Source: an uncultured Endomicrobiia bacterium (GTDB lineage Bacteria; Elusimicrobiota; Endomicrobiia; Endomicrobiales; Endomicrobiaceae). Taken from it: a stretch of 6,993 nt of DNA. The stretch covers positions 1-6,993 of the forward strand of contig CAJOOL010000008.1 in NCBI GenBank assembly GCA_905236115.1, read 5' to 3'. Shown one piece after another: positions 1-4,709 of the stretch; position 1 is the stretch's first letter, and each line of letters opens with the position of its first letter. Made by a program: the position numbers and the translations under genes. The notes below the pieces were generated by a model. That model ran no database searches, was not told where the DNA came from, and worked only from the letters and a program-made list of their open reading frames with translations.

Positions 1-75
1 ATACCGGGCAATTTATCGCGAGAAGTTCCAACGAATTTAGAGGCAAAAAGCCTTGCGGTTTCCGTTCAGAATTAA
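1..75 (+). CDS. 3' end of an unidentified upstream gene (partial)
   Basis: Frame 1 is open from the first base to a TAA at 73-75. It encodes 24 residues ending in SLAVSVQN. Codon choice (ata, tta, aaa, gaa, aat) fits the neighbouring genes, and the stop lies 34 bases before the preferred start of the SurA-like gene, a spacing typical of one operon. Frame 3 is also open, to a TAA at 87-89, so the frame is not certain. Too little is visible to name a family. Confidence 0.35.
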   Translation: MPGNLSREVPTNLEAKSLAVSVQN

Positions 76-109
76 TCAGCGTTTCCTAAAGAAAAAGGAT
101 AAAACTTTT

Positions 110-778
110 ATGATGAATTTTTTAAGAAAACACAAAGTAAAAATTTTTTTAATAACGATATTCGGTTTTTTAGCGGGAACATTTGTCGGTTTCGGCAGTT
201 ATATATTCGGCAGTAAAACGGATTTTAATACCGTTGCGGTAGTAGGCAAAGAAAAAATTCCGTATAAACTTTATTACAGTCTGTATAACAGTTCTCTGGA
301 AATATTAAGACAGAGCGGTATGGAAATAACCGATTACTTAAAGACAAGGACGCAAAATGATATTTTAAGAAGTTTGGTTCAAGATGAAATTATATGGCAG
401 CAGACGAAAAAATACGGTGTTACCGTTTCCGATACGGAGCTGGCTGCCGATATTCAAAAGTATCCTTATTTTCTGGACGATAAAGGAAATTTTGATGTCA
501 GATATTATTATAAATTCTTGAACAATATGAGATTTTCTCCCAAAGAGTTTGAAACGTTAAGAAGAAAACAGATTGCCGCCAATAAGCTGAAAGTTCTGGT
601 GGCTTCCGCAGCTTCCGTAAGCAAAGAAGAGCTTGAAGAAATGAAGAAAGAAAACCCTGATATAAATGAAGATTATGCTTTGCAGATTAAGGCTAACCGT
701 TTGTTGAATGATTGGTTTGACGATATAAGAAAGAAGACAAAAGTTGAAATAACCTTGGATAAATTTCAGCAGAACTAA
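110..778 (+). CDS. Membrane-anchored SurA N-terminal-domain protein, PpiD-like chaperone lacking a PPIase domain
   Basis: The 222-residue product starts with a short basic stretch (FLRKHKVK) and one hydrophobic segment at about residues 11-33, a signal anchor that would leave the rest in the periplasm. Residues ~40-165 resemble the SurA_N/SurA_N_3 chaperone domain: a short strand (TVAVVGKEKI), then helices including NDILRSLVQDEIIWQQTKKYGVTVSDTEL, then the PYFLDDKGNFD segment. The C-terminal helix plus strand (LLNDWFDDIRKKTKVEI, ~198-214) is the part that returns to complete the domain in SurA, PrsA and PpiD. The parvulin PPIase domain normally inserted between them is absent, so the expected role is holding or folding outer-membrane or secreted proteins without isomerase activity. 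I chose the ATG at 110 (a second ATG follows at 113) because AAGGA at 95-99 is well placed. An in-frame TTG at 53 would extend it, but overlaps the upstream gene and lacks a ribosome site. It is probably co-transcribed with the upstream gene. Confidence 0.8.
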   Translation: MMNFLRKHKVKIFLITIFGFLAGTFVGFGSYIFGSKTDFNTVAVVGKEKIPYKLYYSLYNSSLEILRQSGMEITDYLKTRTQNDILRSLVQDEIIWQQTKKYGVTVSDTELAADIQKYPYFLDDKGNFDVRYYYKFLNNMRFSPKEFETLRRKQIAANKLKVLVASAASVSKEELEEMKKENPDINEDYALQIKANRLLNDWFDDIRKKTKVEITLDKFQQN

Positions 779-799
779 AAAAGTTTATTTCAAACAAAT

Positions 800-867
800 G
801 CCGAATAATTATTTTTTCCGTTTTCGTTTTGTTTCGTTTCGGGGATTGAGTTGTTCGGCGTTTTTTT
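800..867 (+). terminator. Intrinsic terminator of the SurA-like gene
   Basis: GCCGAATAATT (800-810) pairs with AGTTGTTCGGC (849-859) over 11 positions, two of them G-U in the plus-strand RNA. Seven T residues follow at 861-867. The long loop has an inner CCG/CGG pairing. It lies 22 bases after the SurA-like stop and between convergent genes. On the minus strand no good T run follows, so it should act mainly in the plus direction. Confidence 0.7.
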
Positions 868-877
868 ATTTTGTTTT

Positions 878-1438
878 TTATTTCAAAAGAATGCCGAAGT
901 TTTTTATTTCTTCTTTCAGTCTGAAATACGGCAGACCTACTACCGTATAATAATCGCCGTAAATTTTTTCCACGAAACAATCGTCTTTATCCTGCACGGC
1001 ATAAGAACCGGACTTGTCCATGTGCTTGCCGAAAAGTTTTTGAAGTTCTTCTTCCGGAAGTTTTTTTGTTTTCACTTTTGCAATATCGCAAAAAGTTATT
1101 TCTTTTTCGGCACTTAATATTGATACGCCGGTATAAACTTTATGCAGGCTTCCGTTAAGTTCTCTTATTGTATTTTCGGAATCTTTTTCATCTTTCGGTT
1201 TGCCTAAAATTCTTCCGTTTAAAAGCACTATCGTATCGGAACCTATAACAATACCGTCAGGGAAAAGTTTAAAAACGGCTTTTGCTTTTTGATATGACAG
1301 ATATTTCACTATCGCCGACGGTTTTTTTAAATTGTGTGTTTCGTCAATATCGGCAGGATGAATTGTGAAATTTACGCCCCATTTTTTCAACAGTTCCATT
1401 CTTCTGGGCGATGCGGAAGCAAGAATAATGTTATTCAT
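878..1438 (-). CDS. maf: Maf-family nucleoside triphosphate pyrophosphatase
   Basis: This is a 186-residue protein, the usual Maf length (about 185-200). Maf proteins are cytoplasmic enzymes that hydrolyse non-canonical or pyrimidine nucleoside triphosphates to monophosphates and pyrophosphate; they act in nucleotide-pool cleaning and have been linked to septum control. Visible signatures are the N-terminal LASASPRR loop (residues 6-13), VIGSDT with the likely catalytic Asp68, LGKPKD (78-83), VYTGV (101-105), KSGSYAVQ (142-149) and VVGLP (166-170). The TIRELNGSLHKVYTGV stretch looks more like the YhdE (dTTP/UTP) branch than YceF, but substrate preference is an inference. The ATG at 1438 gives MNNIILASASPRR, the normal family start. 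A GAGGA site lies rather far upstream (16 bases). A TTG at 1468 would add ten residues encoded by the heptamer repeat and is unlikely. It lies downstream of tRNA-Asn on the same strand and converges on the SurA-like gene. Confidence 0.93.
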   Translation of the reverse strand: MNNIILASASPRRMELLKKWGVNFTIHPADIDETHNLKKPSAIVKYLSYQKAKAVFKLFPDGIVIGSDTIVLLNGRILGKPKDEKDSENTIRELNGSLHKVYTGVSILSAEKEITFCDIAKVKTKKLPEEELQKLFGKHMDKSGSYAVQDKDDCFVEKIYGDYYTVVGLPYFRLKEEIKNFGILLK

Positions 1439-1454
1439 ATTAAAATTTTTTAAA

Positions 1455-1489
1455 TCCTCAGCTCTCAACTCTCAGTCCTCAGCCCTCAG
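1455..1489 (-). repeat. Five tandem heptamers, consensus CTGAGRG
   Basis: Read on the minus strand, 35 bases divide exactly into five 7-base units: CTGAGGG, CTGAGGA, CTGAGAG, TTGAGAG and CTGAGGA. They lie between tRNA-Asn and the maf start, and the last unit supplies the GAGGA that is maf's only Shine-Dalgarno candidate. Looser versions of the same words occur around 4820-4840 and 5728-5756. The pattern recalls the short tandemly repeated heptanucleotides described in cyanobacteria. The function here is unknown. Confidence 0.85.
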
Positions 1490-1566
1490 TTGTTTTTGTA
1501 AATTTTCGGCATATTATTTTGTTCAGCTTAAAAGGACTAAAATTGGACTAATCATATATAAAAAAA

Positions 1567-1638
1567 CTCCGACAGTAGGACTCGAACCTACAACCCTCCC
1601 GTTAACAGCGGGATGCTCTACCATTGAGCCATGTCGGA
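1567..1638 (-). tRNA. tRNA-Asn (anticodon GTT)
   Basis: Reading the minus strand from 1638: acceptor TCCGACA pairs with TGTCGGA; the D stem is GCTC/GAGC; the anticodon stem is TCCCG/CGGGA with loop CTGTTAA and anticodon GTT; the T stem is GTAGG/CCTAC with loop TTCGAGT; the discriminator is G. The length is 72 bases. The 3' CCA is not encoded, because the discriminator is followed directly by a T run, so CCA must be added by tRNA nucleotidyltransferase. That T run may also help termination. Confidence 0.97.
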
Positions 1639-1654
1639 ATTAATAACAGGAATA

Positions 1655-1683
1655 ATTTTACAATATTTTAAAATAAAAATCAA
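1655..1683 (-). promoter_or_regulatory. Probable promoter of tRNA-Asn
   Basis: On the minus strand, TTGATT (1683-1678) and TAAAAT (1660-1655) are separated by 17 bases. The -10 matches consensus at 5 of 6 positions and the -35 at 4 of 6. Transcription would start near 1648, about ten bases before the tRNA. It could also supply maf if transcription reads past the tRNA. Confidence 0.6.
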
Positions 1684-1736
1684 GTTTTTTTGTTTTGAAT
1701 ATTTTTTCTTAGCTTCCTGCATCAACATTCTACATT

Positions 1737-1768
1737 AAAAAGCCCGAGAAAAAATCTTTTCCCGAGCC
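1737..1768 (-). terminator. Intrinsic terminator of the repeat/basic-tail protein gene
   Basis: The minus-strand RNA forms a stem between bases 1768-1757 and 1752-1741, with G-U pairs at 1765/1744, 1762/1747 and 1768/1741, closing a loop of four (1756-1753). T residues follow at 1741-1737. On the plus strand those three positions become A-C mismatches, so the structure is strand-specific. It lies 29 bases after the stop of the minus-strand gene. Confidence 0.85.
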
Positions 1769-1797
1769 TTTTAATATCAAACTTTTCAATATCAAAT

Positions 1798-2130
1798 TTA
1801 TTTTCTTTTTGCTTTCTTTGCACAACCTTTTTTGGCACATGCTTTTGCCGGTGCTTTTTTTACGGCCGTTTTGGCAGGTTTCTTGGCTGCAGTTTTCTTC
1901 TTGGTTTTTCCGCCTCTTGACATCTCGGCTCTGGACACATCCCCGTTTTTATCCAAGAAATAGAAATATCCTTCTTCTTTTTCTATGCCGACTTTAGCAA
2001 CTTTTTTTGCCTTGCTGCCTTTTTTTCCGCCTCTTGCCATTCCTGCTCTTGATACATCGCCATCTTTATCTATAAAATAAAGATAACCGGGTTCTCTTTC
2101 CACACCTGCTTTAGCAACTTTTTCCGCCAT
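1798..2130 (-). CDS. Small protein with two 34-residue GYxYFxDKxGDVSRA repeats and a histone-H1-like Lys/Ala tail
   Basis: The product is 110 residues. Residues 3-36 and 42-75 are two copies of one unit, 24 of 34 positions identical, each centred on G-Y-x-Y-F-(I/L)-D-K-(D/N)-G-D-V-S-R-A followed by M-x-RGGK. This looks like a short beta-hairpin motif. Residues 76-110 are almost wholly Lys and Ala (KKTAAKK, PAKTAVKKAPAKA) with two Cys (98, 103), like eukaryotic H1 tails and bacterial Hc1/AlgP-type proteins. I recognise the repeat as a recurring small-protein motif but know no function. The tail suggests nucleic-acid binding. The ATG at 2130 has GGGGAGGG (2146-2139) eight bases upstream; the in-frame TTG at 2148 overlaps that site and is rejected. 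A strong promoter and terminator make this a single-gene unit, probably well expressed. Confidence 0.85.
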   Translation of the reverse strand: MAEKVAKAGVEREPGYLYFIDKDGDVSRAGMARGGKKGSKAKKVAKVGIEKEEGYFYFLDKNGDVSRAEMSRGGKTKKKTAAKKPAKTAVKKAPAKACAKKGCAKKAKRK

Positions 2131-2181
2131 TTTAAAAGCCCTCCCCAATTAAAATTTTACTCTCTTAGACATATACGTAGA

Positions 2182-2210
2182 ATTCTACTTTTTTTGCTTT
2201 CTTTTGTCAA
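2182..2210 (-). promoter_or_regulatory. Strong promoter for the repeat/basic-tail protein gene, with a palindromic -10
   Basis: On the minus strand, TTGACA (2210-2205, perfect -35) and TAGAAT (2187-2182, 5 of 6) are 17 bases apart, giving a start near 2175 and a ~45-base leader. The -10 lies in the perfect 12-base palindrome GTAGAATTCTAC (2177-2188), which could be a repressor site. Confidence 0.8.
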
Positions 2211-2223
2211 TAAATTGTATAAT
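2194..2223 (+). promoter_or_regulatory. Candidate promoter of the amidohydrolase gene
   Basis: A perfect TATAAT lies at 2218-2223, with TTGCTT (2194-2199) 18 bases before it. The -35 is weak (3 of 6). Transcription would start near 2230. It overlaps the minus-strand -35 at 2205-2210, so two polymerases could not bind both at once. The gene's ribosome site GAGGT (2262-2266) is six bases before its ATG. Confidence 0.4.
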
Positions 2224-2272
2224 AAAAACAATATATTCACGATGTTGACGTGAGAAAATTTGAGGTAAAAAA

Positions 2273-3064
2273 ATGGAAATAATAGATTTTCATACACATA
2301 TCTGGCCTGACAAAGTTGCCGAAAAAGCCAAACAATATTTGGAAAAATCTTTCAGACGTCCTATGACTGCCGTTCCCACCGTGGACAATGCACTGTCCGT
2401 TATGGACAAAAACGAAATTTCAAAAAGCGTCCTTGCTTCGGTTGCTTCCCGTCCGGAACAGGTGGAACATATCAACAATTGGCTGTTCGCAATAAAATCC
2501 GGCAGATTTATAAAGTTTGCTTCCATGCACCCGTTTTATGACAAGTGGTCTTACGAGCTTGACAGAATAAAAGATAATGCCGAGGGGATAAAATTTCAGC
2601 CCGAGTTTCAGATGTTTTTTATTGACGACGAAAAAACATTCCCTATGTATGAAAAAATACAAAAACTGCAAATTCCCATTCTTGTTCACTGCGGATACGA
2701 GCTTTCTTTAACGGGGCTTGTTCAGGCAGGTCCGAAACAAATGCTTAACGTAAAAAAATATTTTCCGGAGATAAAATTTGTCGCCGCACACATGGGCGGT
2801 TTTCAAATGTGGGATGATGTTGAAAAAGAAATTATCGGCGACGATTATTTTTATATTGATACTTCTTCCGCGTTGACATTTATGCCGAAAGAACAGATAT
2901 ACAGATTTTTGAACAAACATAATATCAATAAAATTTTATTCGGAACTGATTTTCCCATAGGCAATCCCGAACAGGATTTGAAACTCATAAAAAGTTTGGA
3001 TATCAAACCCGAAAATTTGGAAAAGATTATGCATGCCAATGCGGAAAAACTTTTGGGCTGCTGA
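2273..3064 (+). CDS. Amidohydrolase_2 family metal-dependent TIM-barrel hydrolase/decarboxylase
   Basis: The 263-residue protein has the landmarks of the amidohydrolase_2 group (ACMSD, gamma-resorcylate decarboxylase and uncharacterised hydrolases). These are the N-terminal DFHTH metal motif (D5, H7, H9), MHP (85-87), GIKFQP (105-110, possible functional Lys107), LVHCGY with H139, AAHMGG with H173, FGTDFP with catalytic-type Asp226, and the closing NAEKLLG (256-262). No signal peptide is present, so it should be cytoplasmic. Members cleave C-N or C-C bonds in small cyclic or aromatic substrates; the substrate here cannot be told. A GAGGT ribosome site lies six bases before ATG. It is divergent from the repeat/basic-tail gene and convergent with the XRE regulator. 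The ~90 T-rich bases after its stop (3065-3156) hold only weak AT hairpins. Confidence 0.93.
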   Translation: MEIIDFHTHIWPDKVAEKAKQYLEKSFRRPMTAVPTVDNALSVMDKNEISKSVLASVASRPEQVEHINNWLFAIKSGRFIKFASMHPFYDKWSYELDRIKDNAEGIKFQPEFQMFFIDDEKTFPMYEKIQKLQIPILVHCGYELSLTGLVQAGPKQMLNVKKYFPEIKFVAAHMGGFQMWDDVEKEIIGDDYFYIDTSSALTFMPKEQIYRFLNKHNINKILFGTDFPIGNPEQDLKLIKSLDIKPENLEKIMHANAEKLLGC

Positions 3065-3156
3065 GAAATTTTTTTGAAAAATTTTAAGTTGATTTTTTTG
3101 AATTTTTCCGGCTGAAATTTCTTCGTTTTTTTGGCAGGGTTTTTATTTTTGTTCTG

Positions 3157-3540
3157 TCAGTTTTTTTTTGAGTTTTCTATTTTGTTTTTCAGAATTTTTA
3201 TTTCAAGTTCCAGTCTTTTGAATTTTTCTTGAGTTGAATTTCTTAATTCTTTTATCAGTTCCATTACCATATCAATACTGCAGGTACTGCCGTTTTCATT
3301 TTTTTTATTTTTAGAAAAATTTTTGTCTTCGTTCAAATCATCATTTAAAAAATAATTTACATCCGTTCCAAGCACTTTTGCAATTTTTTCCAGTGTTTCA
3401 ATTTTCGGATTTCTGTTTCCTATAAACCAGTTGGAAACCACGCTTTTTGTAATCCCCAGCTTGTCGGCCAAATCGGACTGATTTATATCCTTTTTAAGCA
3501 TAGCCATTTTTATTTTTTTTATAAGATTTTTGTTTTTCAT
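3157..3540 (-). CDS. XRE/Cro-CI family transcriptional regulator with a C-terminal coiled coil
   Basis: The product is 127 residues. Residues ~8-64 form an HTH_3 domain: the first helices run through LIKKIKMAMLKKDI, helix 2 is QSDLADKLG (21-29), and the recognition helix and flank are TKSVVSNWFIGNRNPK (31-46), followed by the typical TLEKIAKVLGTDVNYFL (49-65). A polar linker (66-87) leads to a predicted coiled coil at ~89-124 (MELIKELRNS...LEIKILKNKI), likely for dimerisation or partner contact. There is no LexA-like peptidase domain, unlike full phage CI. The ATG at 3540 lacks a good ribosome site, so starts at M12 or M14 are possible. The layout, a repressor facing a strong operator-overlapped promoter (3648-3689), suggests autoregulation or control of the plus-strand unit. 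Target and origin are inferred; such genes are common on mobile elements. Confidence 0.9.
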   Translation of the reverse strand: MKNKNLIKKIKMAMLKKDINQSDLADKLGITKSVVSNWFIGNRNPKIETLEKIAKVLGTDVNYFLNDDLNEDKNFSKNKKNENGSTCSIDMVMELIKELRNSTQEKFKRLELEIKILKNKIENSKKN

Positions 3541-3647
3541 TTTTTTTGCCGGGTTTTATTCTGAAAATTTTTATTTTTTTCTTTTCGGAATTAAAAATCA
3601 ATCAACAGTTTTTTTGTTGTTTTTTAATTGCCTGTAAAATAAAAATA

Positions 3648-3676
3648 TTGACAAAATTTTTCTTATGTATTATAAT
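3648..3676 (+). promoter_or_regulatory. Near-perfect sigma-70 promoter pointing toward the pilin region
   Basis: TTGACA (3648-3653) and TATAAT (3671-3676) both match consensus exactly, with a 17-base spacer. The predicted start is near 3683. There is no open reading frame with a ribosome site until the prepilin at 4065. It therefore drives either a short RNA or a prepilin mRNA with a leader of about 380 bases. Confidence 0.75.
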
Positions 3677-3689
3677 ATTATTCATAAGA
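3661..3689. promoter_or_regulatory. Palindromic operator overlapping the -10 box
   Basis: TCTTATG (3661-3667) is repeated inverted as CATAAGA (3683-3689). The 15-base spacer is itself largely symmetric (five of seven paired positions). The dyad is centred on the -10 box and covers the expected start site, so a bound dimer would block the promoter. The nearby XRE regulator is the obvious candidate ligand. This is inferred from position and symmetry. Confidence 0.55.
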
Positions 3690-3732
3690 GAAACTAAGTT
3701 TTACAAAAGTGTTAATTAAAAAAGTTTGTAAT

Positions 3733-3759
3733 AAAAAAACAACTGCCGAGCGGGCTGTT
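3733..3759 (-). terminator. Possible minus-strand terminator
   Basis: On the minus strand AACAGCC pairs with GGCAGTT (one A-A mismatch) around loop CGCTC (3759-3741). G then seven T residues follow (3739-3733). It would stop antisense transcription from the pilin side before the regulator gene. On the plus strand the same stem has only a short T run, so an ~80-base transcript ending here is possible but weak. Confidence 0.35.
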
Positions 3760-3791
3760 TTGGAAGATTAGAAGATTAAATCTTAAATTCG

Positions 3792-3843
3792 TCCAAAGCA
3801 TAGCACAGCTTGGAAAAAGATAAAAATTTCCACGTCTTTATCT
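3792..3843. repeat. Two-hairpin element, copy 1 (upstream of the pilin)
   Basis: The first hairpin is TCCAA (3792-3796) with TTGGA (3810-3814), and the intervening sequence contains CATAGCACAG (3799-3808). The second is AGATAAA (3818-3824) with TTTATCT (3837-3843), with a 12-base loop. The same CATAGCACAG and the same two-hairpin order recur at 4710-4779 with different stem sequences. The region around it (3761-3850) has no convincing gene. Confidence 0.55.
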
Positions 3844-3852
3844 CTCGGCAAT

Positions 3853-3881
3853 TATACCAAAATGCGGAGCATTTTGGTATA
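3853..3881. repeat. Perfect 13-bp palindrome with a GGA loop
   Basis: TATACCAAAATGC (3853-3865) and its exact reverse complement (3869-3881) flank the loop GGA. It is not followed by a T run on either strand, so it is not an ordinary terminator. It looks like a dispersed palindromic element within the pilin upstream region. Confidence 0.8.
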
Positions 3882-3929
3882 GGTTGAAAGGTTGAAAACG
3901 ACAACAAAAGAAGATTGGAAAAGGTTGTC

Positions 3930-3950
3930 ATTGCGGACTTGATCCGCAAT
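3930..3950. repeat. Short dispersed palindrome ATTGCGGA-CTTGA-TCCGCAAT
   Basis: Eight perfect base pairs (3930-3937 with 3943-3950) close a five-base loop. Palindromes built around GGACTTGATCC are familiar as dispersed intergenic repeats in many proteobacterial and other genomes; that resemblance is from memory. The preceding bases (3881-3929) are built from repeated GGTTGAAA and GAAGATTGGAA words. Confidence 0.6.
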
Positions 3951-3964
3951 CTATGTTCATAAAA

Positions 3965-3996
3965 TTCCTCTTTTATCGTCAACAACAAAAGAGGAA
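3965..3996. repeat. 10-bp hairpin in the pilin upstream region
   Basis: TTCCTCTTTT (3965-3974) pairs perfectly with AAAAGAGGAA (3987-3996) around a 12-base loop. The purine-rich 3' arm contains an anti-Shine-Dalgarno-like GAGGA, but no start codon follows closely, so it is not a ribosome site. Confidence 0.6.
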
Positions 3997-3997
3997 G

Positions 3998-4028
3998 CGG
4001 GGAACAGGGCAGTCGCCCTTTAGCCCCG
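3998..4028 (+). promoter_or_regulatory. G+C-rich two-tier hairpin just upstream of the prepilin ribosome site
   Basis: CGGGG (3998-4002) pairs with CCCCG (4024-4028) and AGGGC (4006-4010) with GCCCT (4015-4019), separated by an AAC/TTAG internal loop and capped by AGTC. It ends 22 bases before the prepilin Shine-Dalgarno and is among the most G+C-rich non-coding sequence in the window. It could stabilise the mRNA 5' region or attenuate expression. No known riboswitch class is recognised. Confidence 0.5.
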
Positions 4029-4064
4029 GATAAAAATAAAAAATAAAAGTAAAGGAGAAAAATT

Positions 4065-4628
4065 ATGAAAAAACTTAAACAGATGTATAGATGTATGGAT
4101 GACCGGAAGTATGGGAACAGAAAAACGACGGGATGCCCGACAAAGACACTCGGGCATGACAGACGGTGTGGTTTTACTCTCGTTGAGTTGGTTATCGTTA
4201 TCGCCATTGTCATTATCCTGTCTGTAATTTCTGTTCCAATTTACAGAGGTTATGTAGAAAAATCAAAAATATCTGAAGTTTATGCACTTTTTGGAACAAT
4301 TCTTTCAGCTCAAAAAGCCTATTATAGCCAGTATGGAAATTTTTTAAATAACGCTCATTCTTCCTATGGTGGAGGTTTTACAAATCATGAAACCGTGTTA
4401 GGTATTGATGGCAGAGGCAATAAATATTTTCGTTCGTTTCAAGCCGCAGCTTCCAATACAGCTCGCCCTGATATTTATTTTGCTTCTCAAGTAAGAAAAC
4501 CTGCAGAACTGAAAGTAGACCCGACAAGAGATGAACAATTTGTTCTTCAATATAATATTACGCTTGGAGCAAGAATTCTTGACTCTAATGAGATGAATTC
4601 TACAAAAGAAAATGAATGGCATCCTTAA
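4065..4628 (+). CDS. Type IV prepilin / pseudopilin with an unusually long leader
   Basis: The 187-residue product has a class III prepilin signal: a basic leader, then cleavage after Gly36 (CG|FTLVELV) before Phe37, with the conserved Glu41 at mature position 5 and a hydrophobic helix (FTLVELVIVIAIVIILSVISVPIY, 37-60). PilD-type peptidase would cleave and N-methylate it, and the mature ~151-residue subunit would enter a type IV pilus, type II secretion or similar filament. The body continues with EKSKISEVYALFGTILSAQKAYYSQYGNF, typical of PilE/PilA-like pilins; there is no C-terminal cysteine pair. The start is well fixed: AAAGGAG (4051-4057) is seven bases before ATG. The leader is 36 residues, against about 5-10 in most type IVa pilins, and part of it (GCPTKTLGHD) is encoded by a palindrome (4133-4157). 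No assembly genes are nearby, so this is an orphan pilin locus, major or minor being undecidable. Confidence 0.9.
   Translation: MKKLKQMYRCMDDRKYGNRKTTGCPTKTLGHDRRCGFTLVELVIVIAIVIILSVISVPIYRGYVEKSKISEVYALFGTILSAQKAYYSQYGNFLNNAHSSYGGGFTNHETVLGIDGRGNKYFRSFQAAASNTARPDIYFASQVRKPAELKVDPTRDEQFVLQYNITLGARILDSNEMNSTKENEWHP
4133..4157. repeat. Palindrome inside the prepilin leader-coding sequence
   Basis: ATGCCCGA (4133-4140) and TCGGGCAT (4150-4157) are exact reverse complements around CAAAGACAC. Read in frame it encodes most of GCPTKTLGHD between the basic N-terminus and the cleavage site. Palindromic elements inserted in frame within genes are known from Rickettsia (RPEs); this one is analogous by appearance only. 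Confidence 0.7.
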
Positions 4629-4709
4629 TGTTGAACAATTTTCAATTGTCGTTCTGGGGCAAAACATTTTTACTTAAAAATTTACTGTAACAAAAATAAA
4701 TAAAAAATT

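Noticed and set aside
53..109. 19-residue N-terminal extension of the SurA-like protein from TTG at 53
   Set aside because: It would overlap the upstream reading frame and lacks a ribosome site, while AAGGA sits correctly for ATG at 110. The extension also pushes the signal anchor away from the N-terminus.
1439..1468. Ten-residue extension of Maf from TTG at 1468
   Set aside because: The extra residues come from heptamer repeat DNA, and the family starts right at MNNIILASASPRR.
1455..1489. CRISPR array
   Set aside because: The units are 7 bases, contiguous and without spacers; no cas genes are present.
1365..1643. 92-residue plus-strand reading frame ending in GLEPTTLPLTAGCSTIEP
   Set aside because: That peptide is the classic antisense translation of a tRNA gene; it reads through tRNA-Asn on the opposite strand and the maf start. 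There is no ribosome site or promoter.
2290..3039. Several minus-strand reading frames of 60-90 residues within the amidohydrolase gene
   Set aside because: They are shadows of a well-supported plus-strand gene with all its family motifs; none has a start signal or recognisable domain.
3776..4213. 145-residue minus-strand reading frame across the pilin upstream region
   Set aside because: It runs antisense through several palindromes and into the prepilin N-terminus, has no ribosome site, and its composition follows the repeats rather than a protein.
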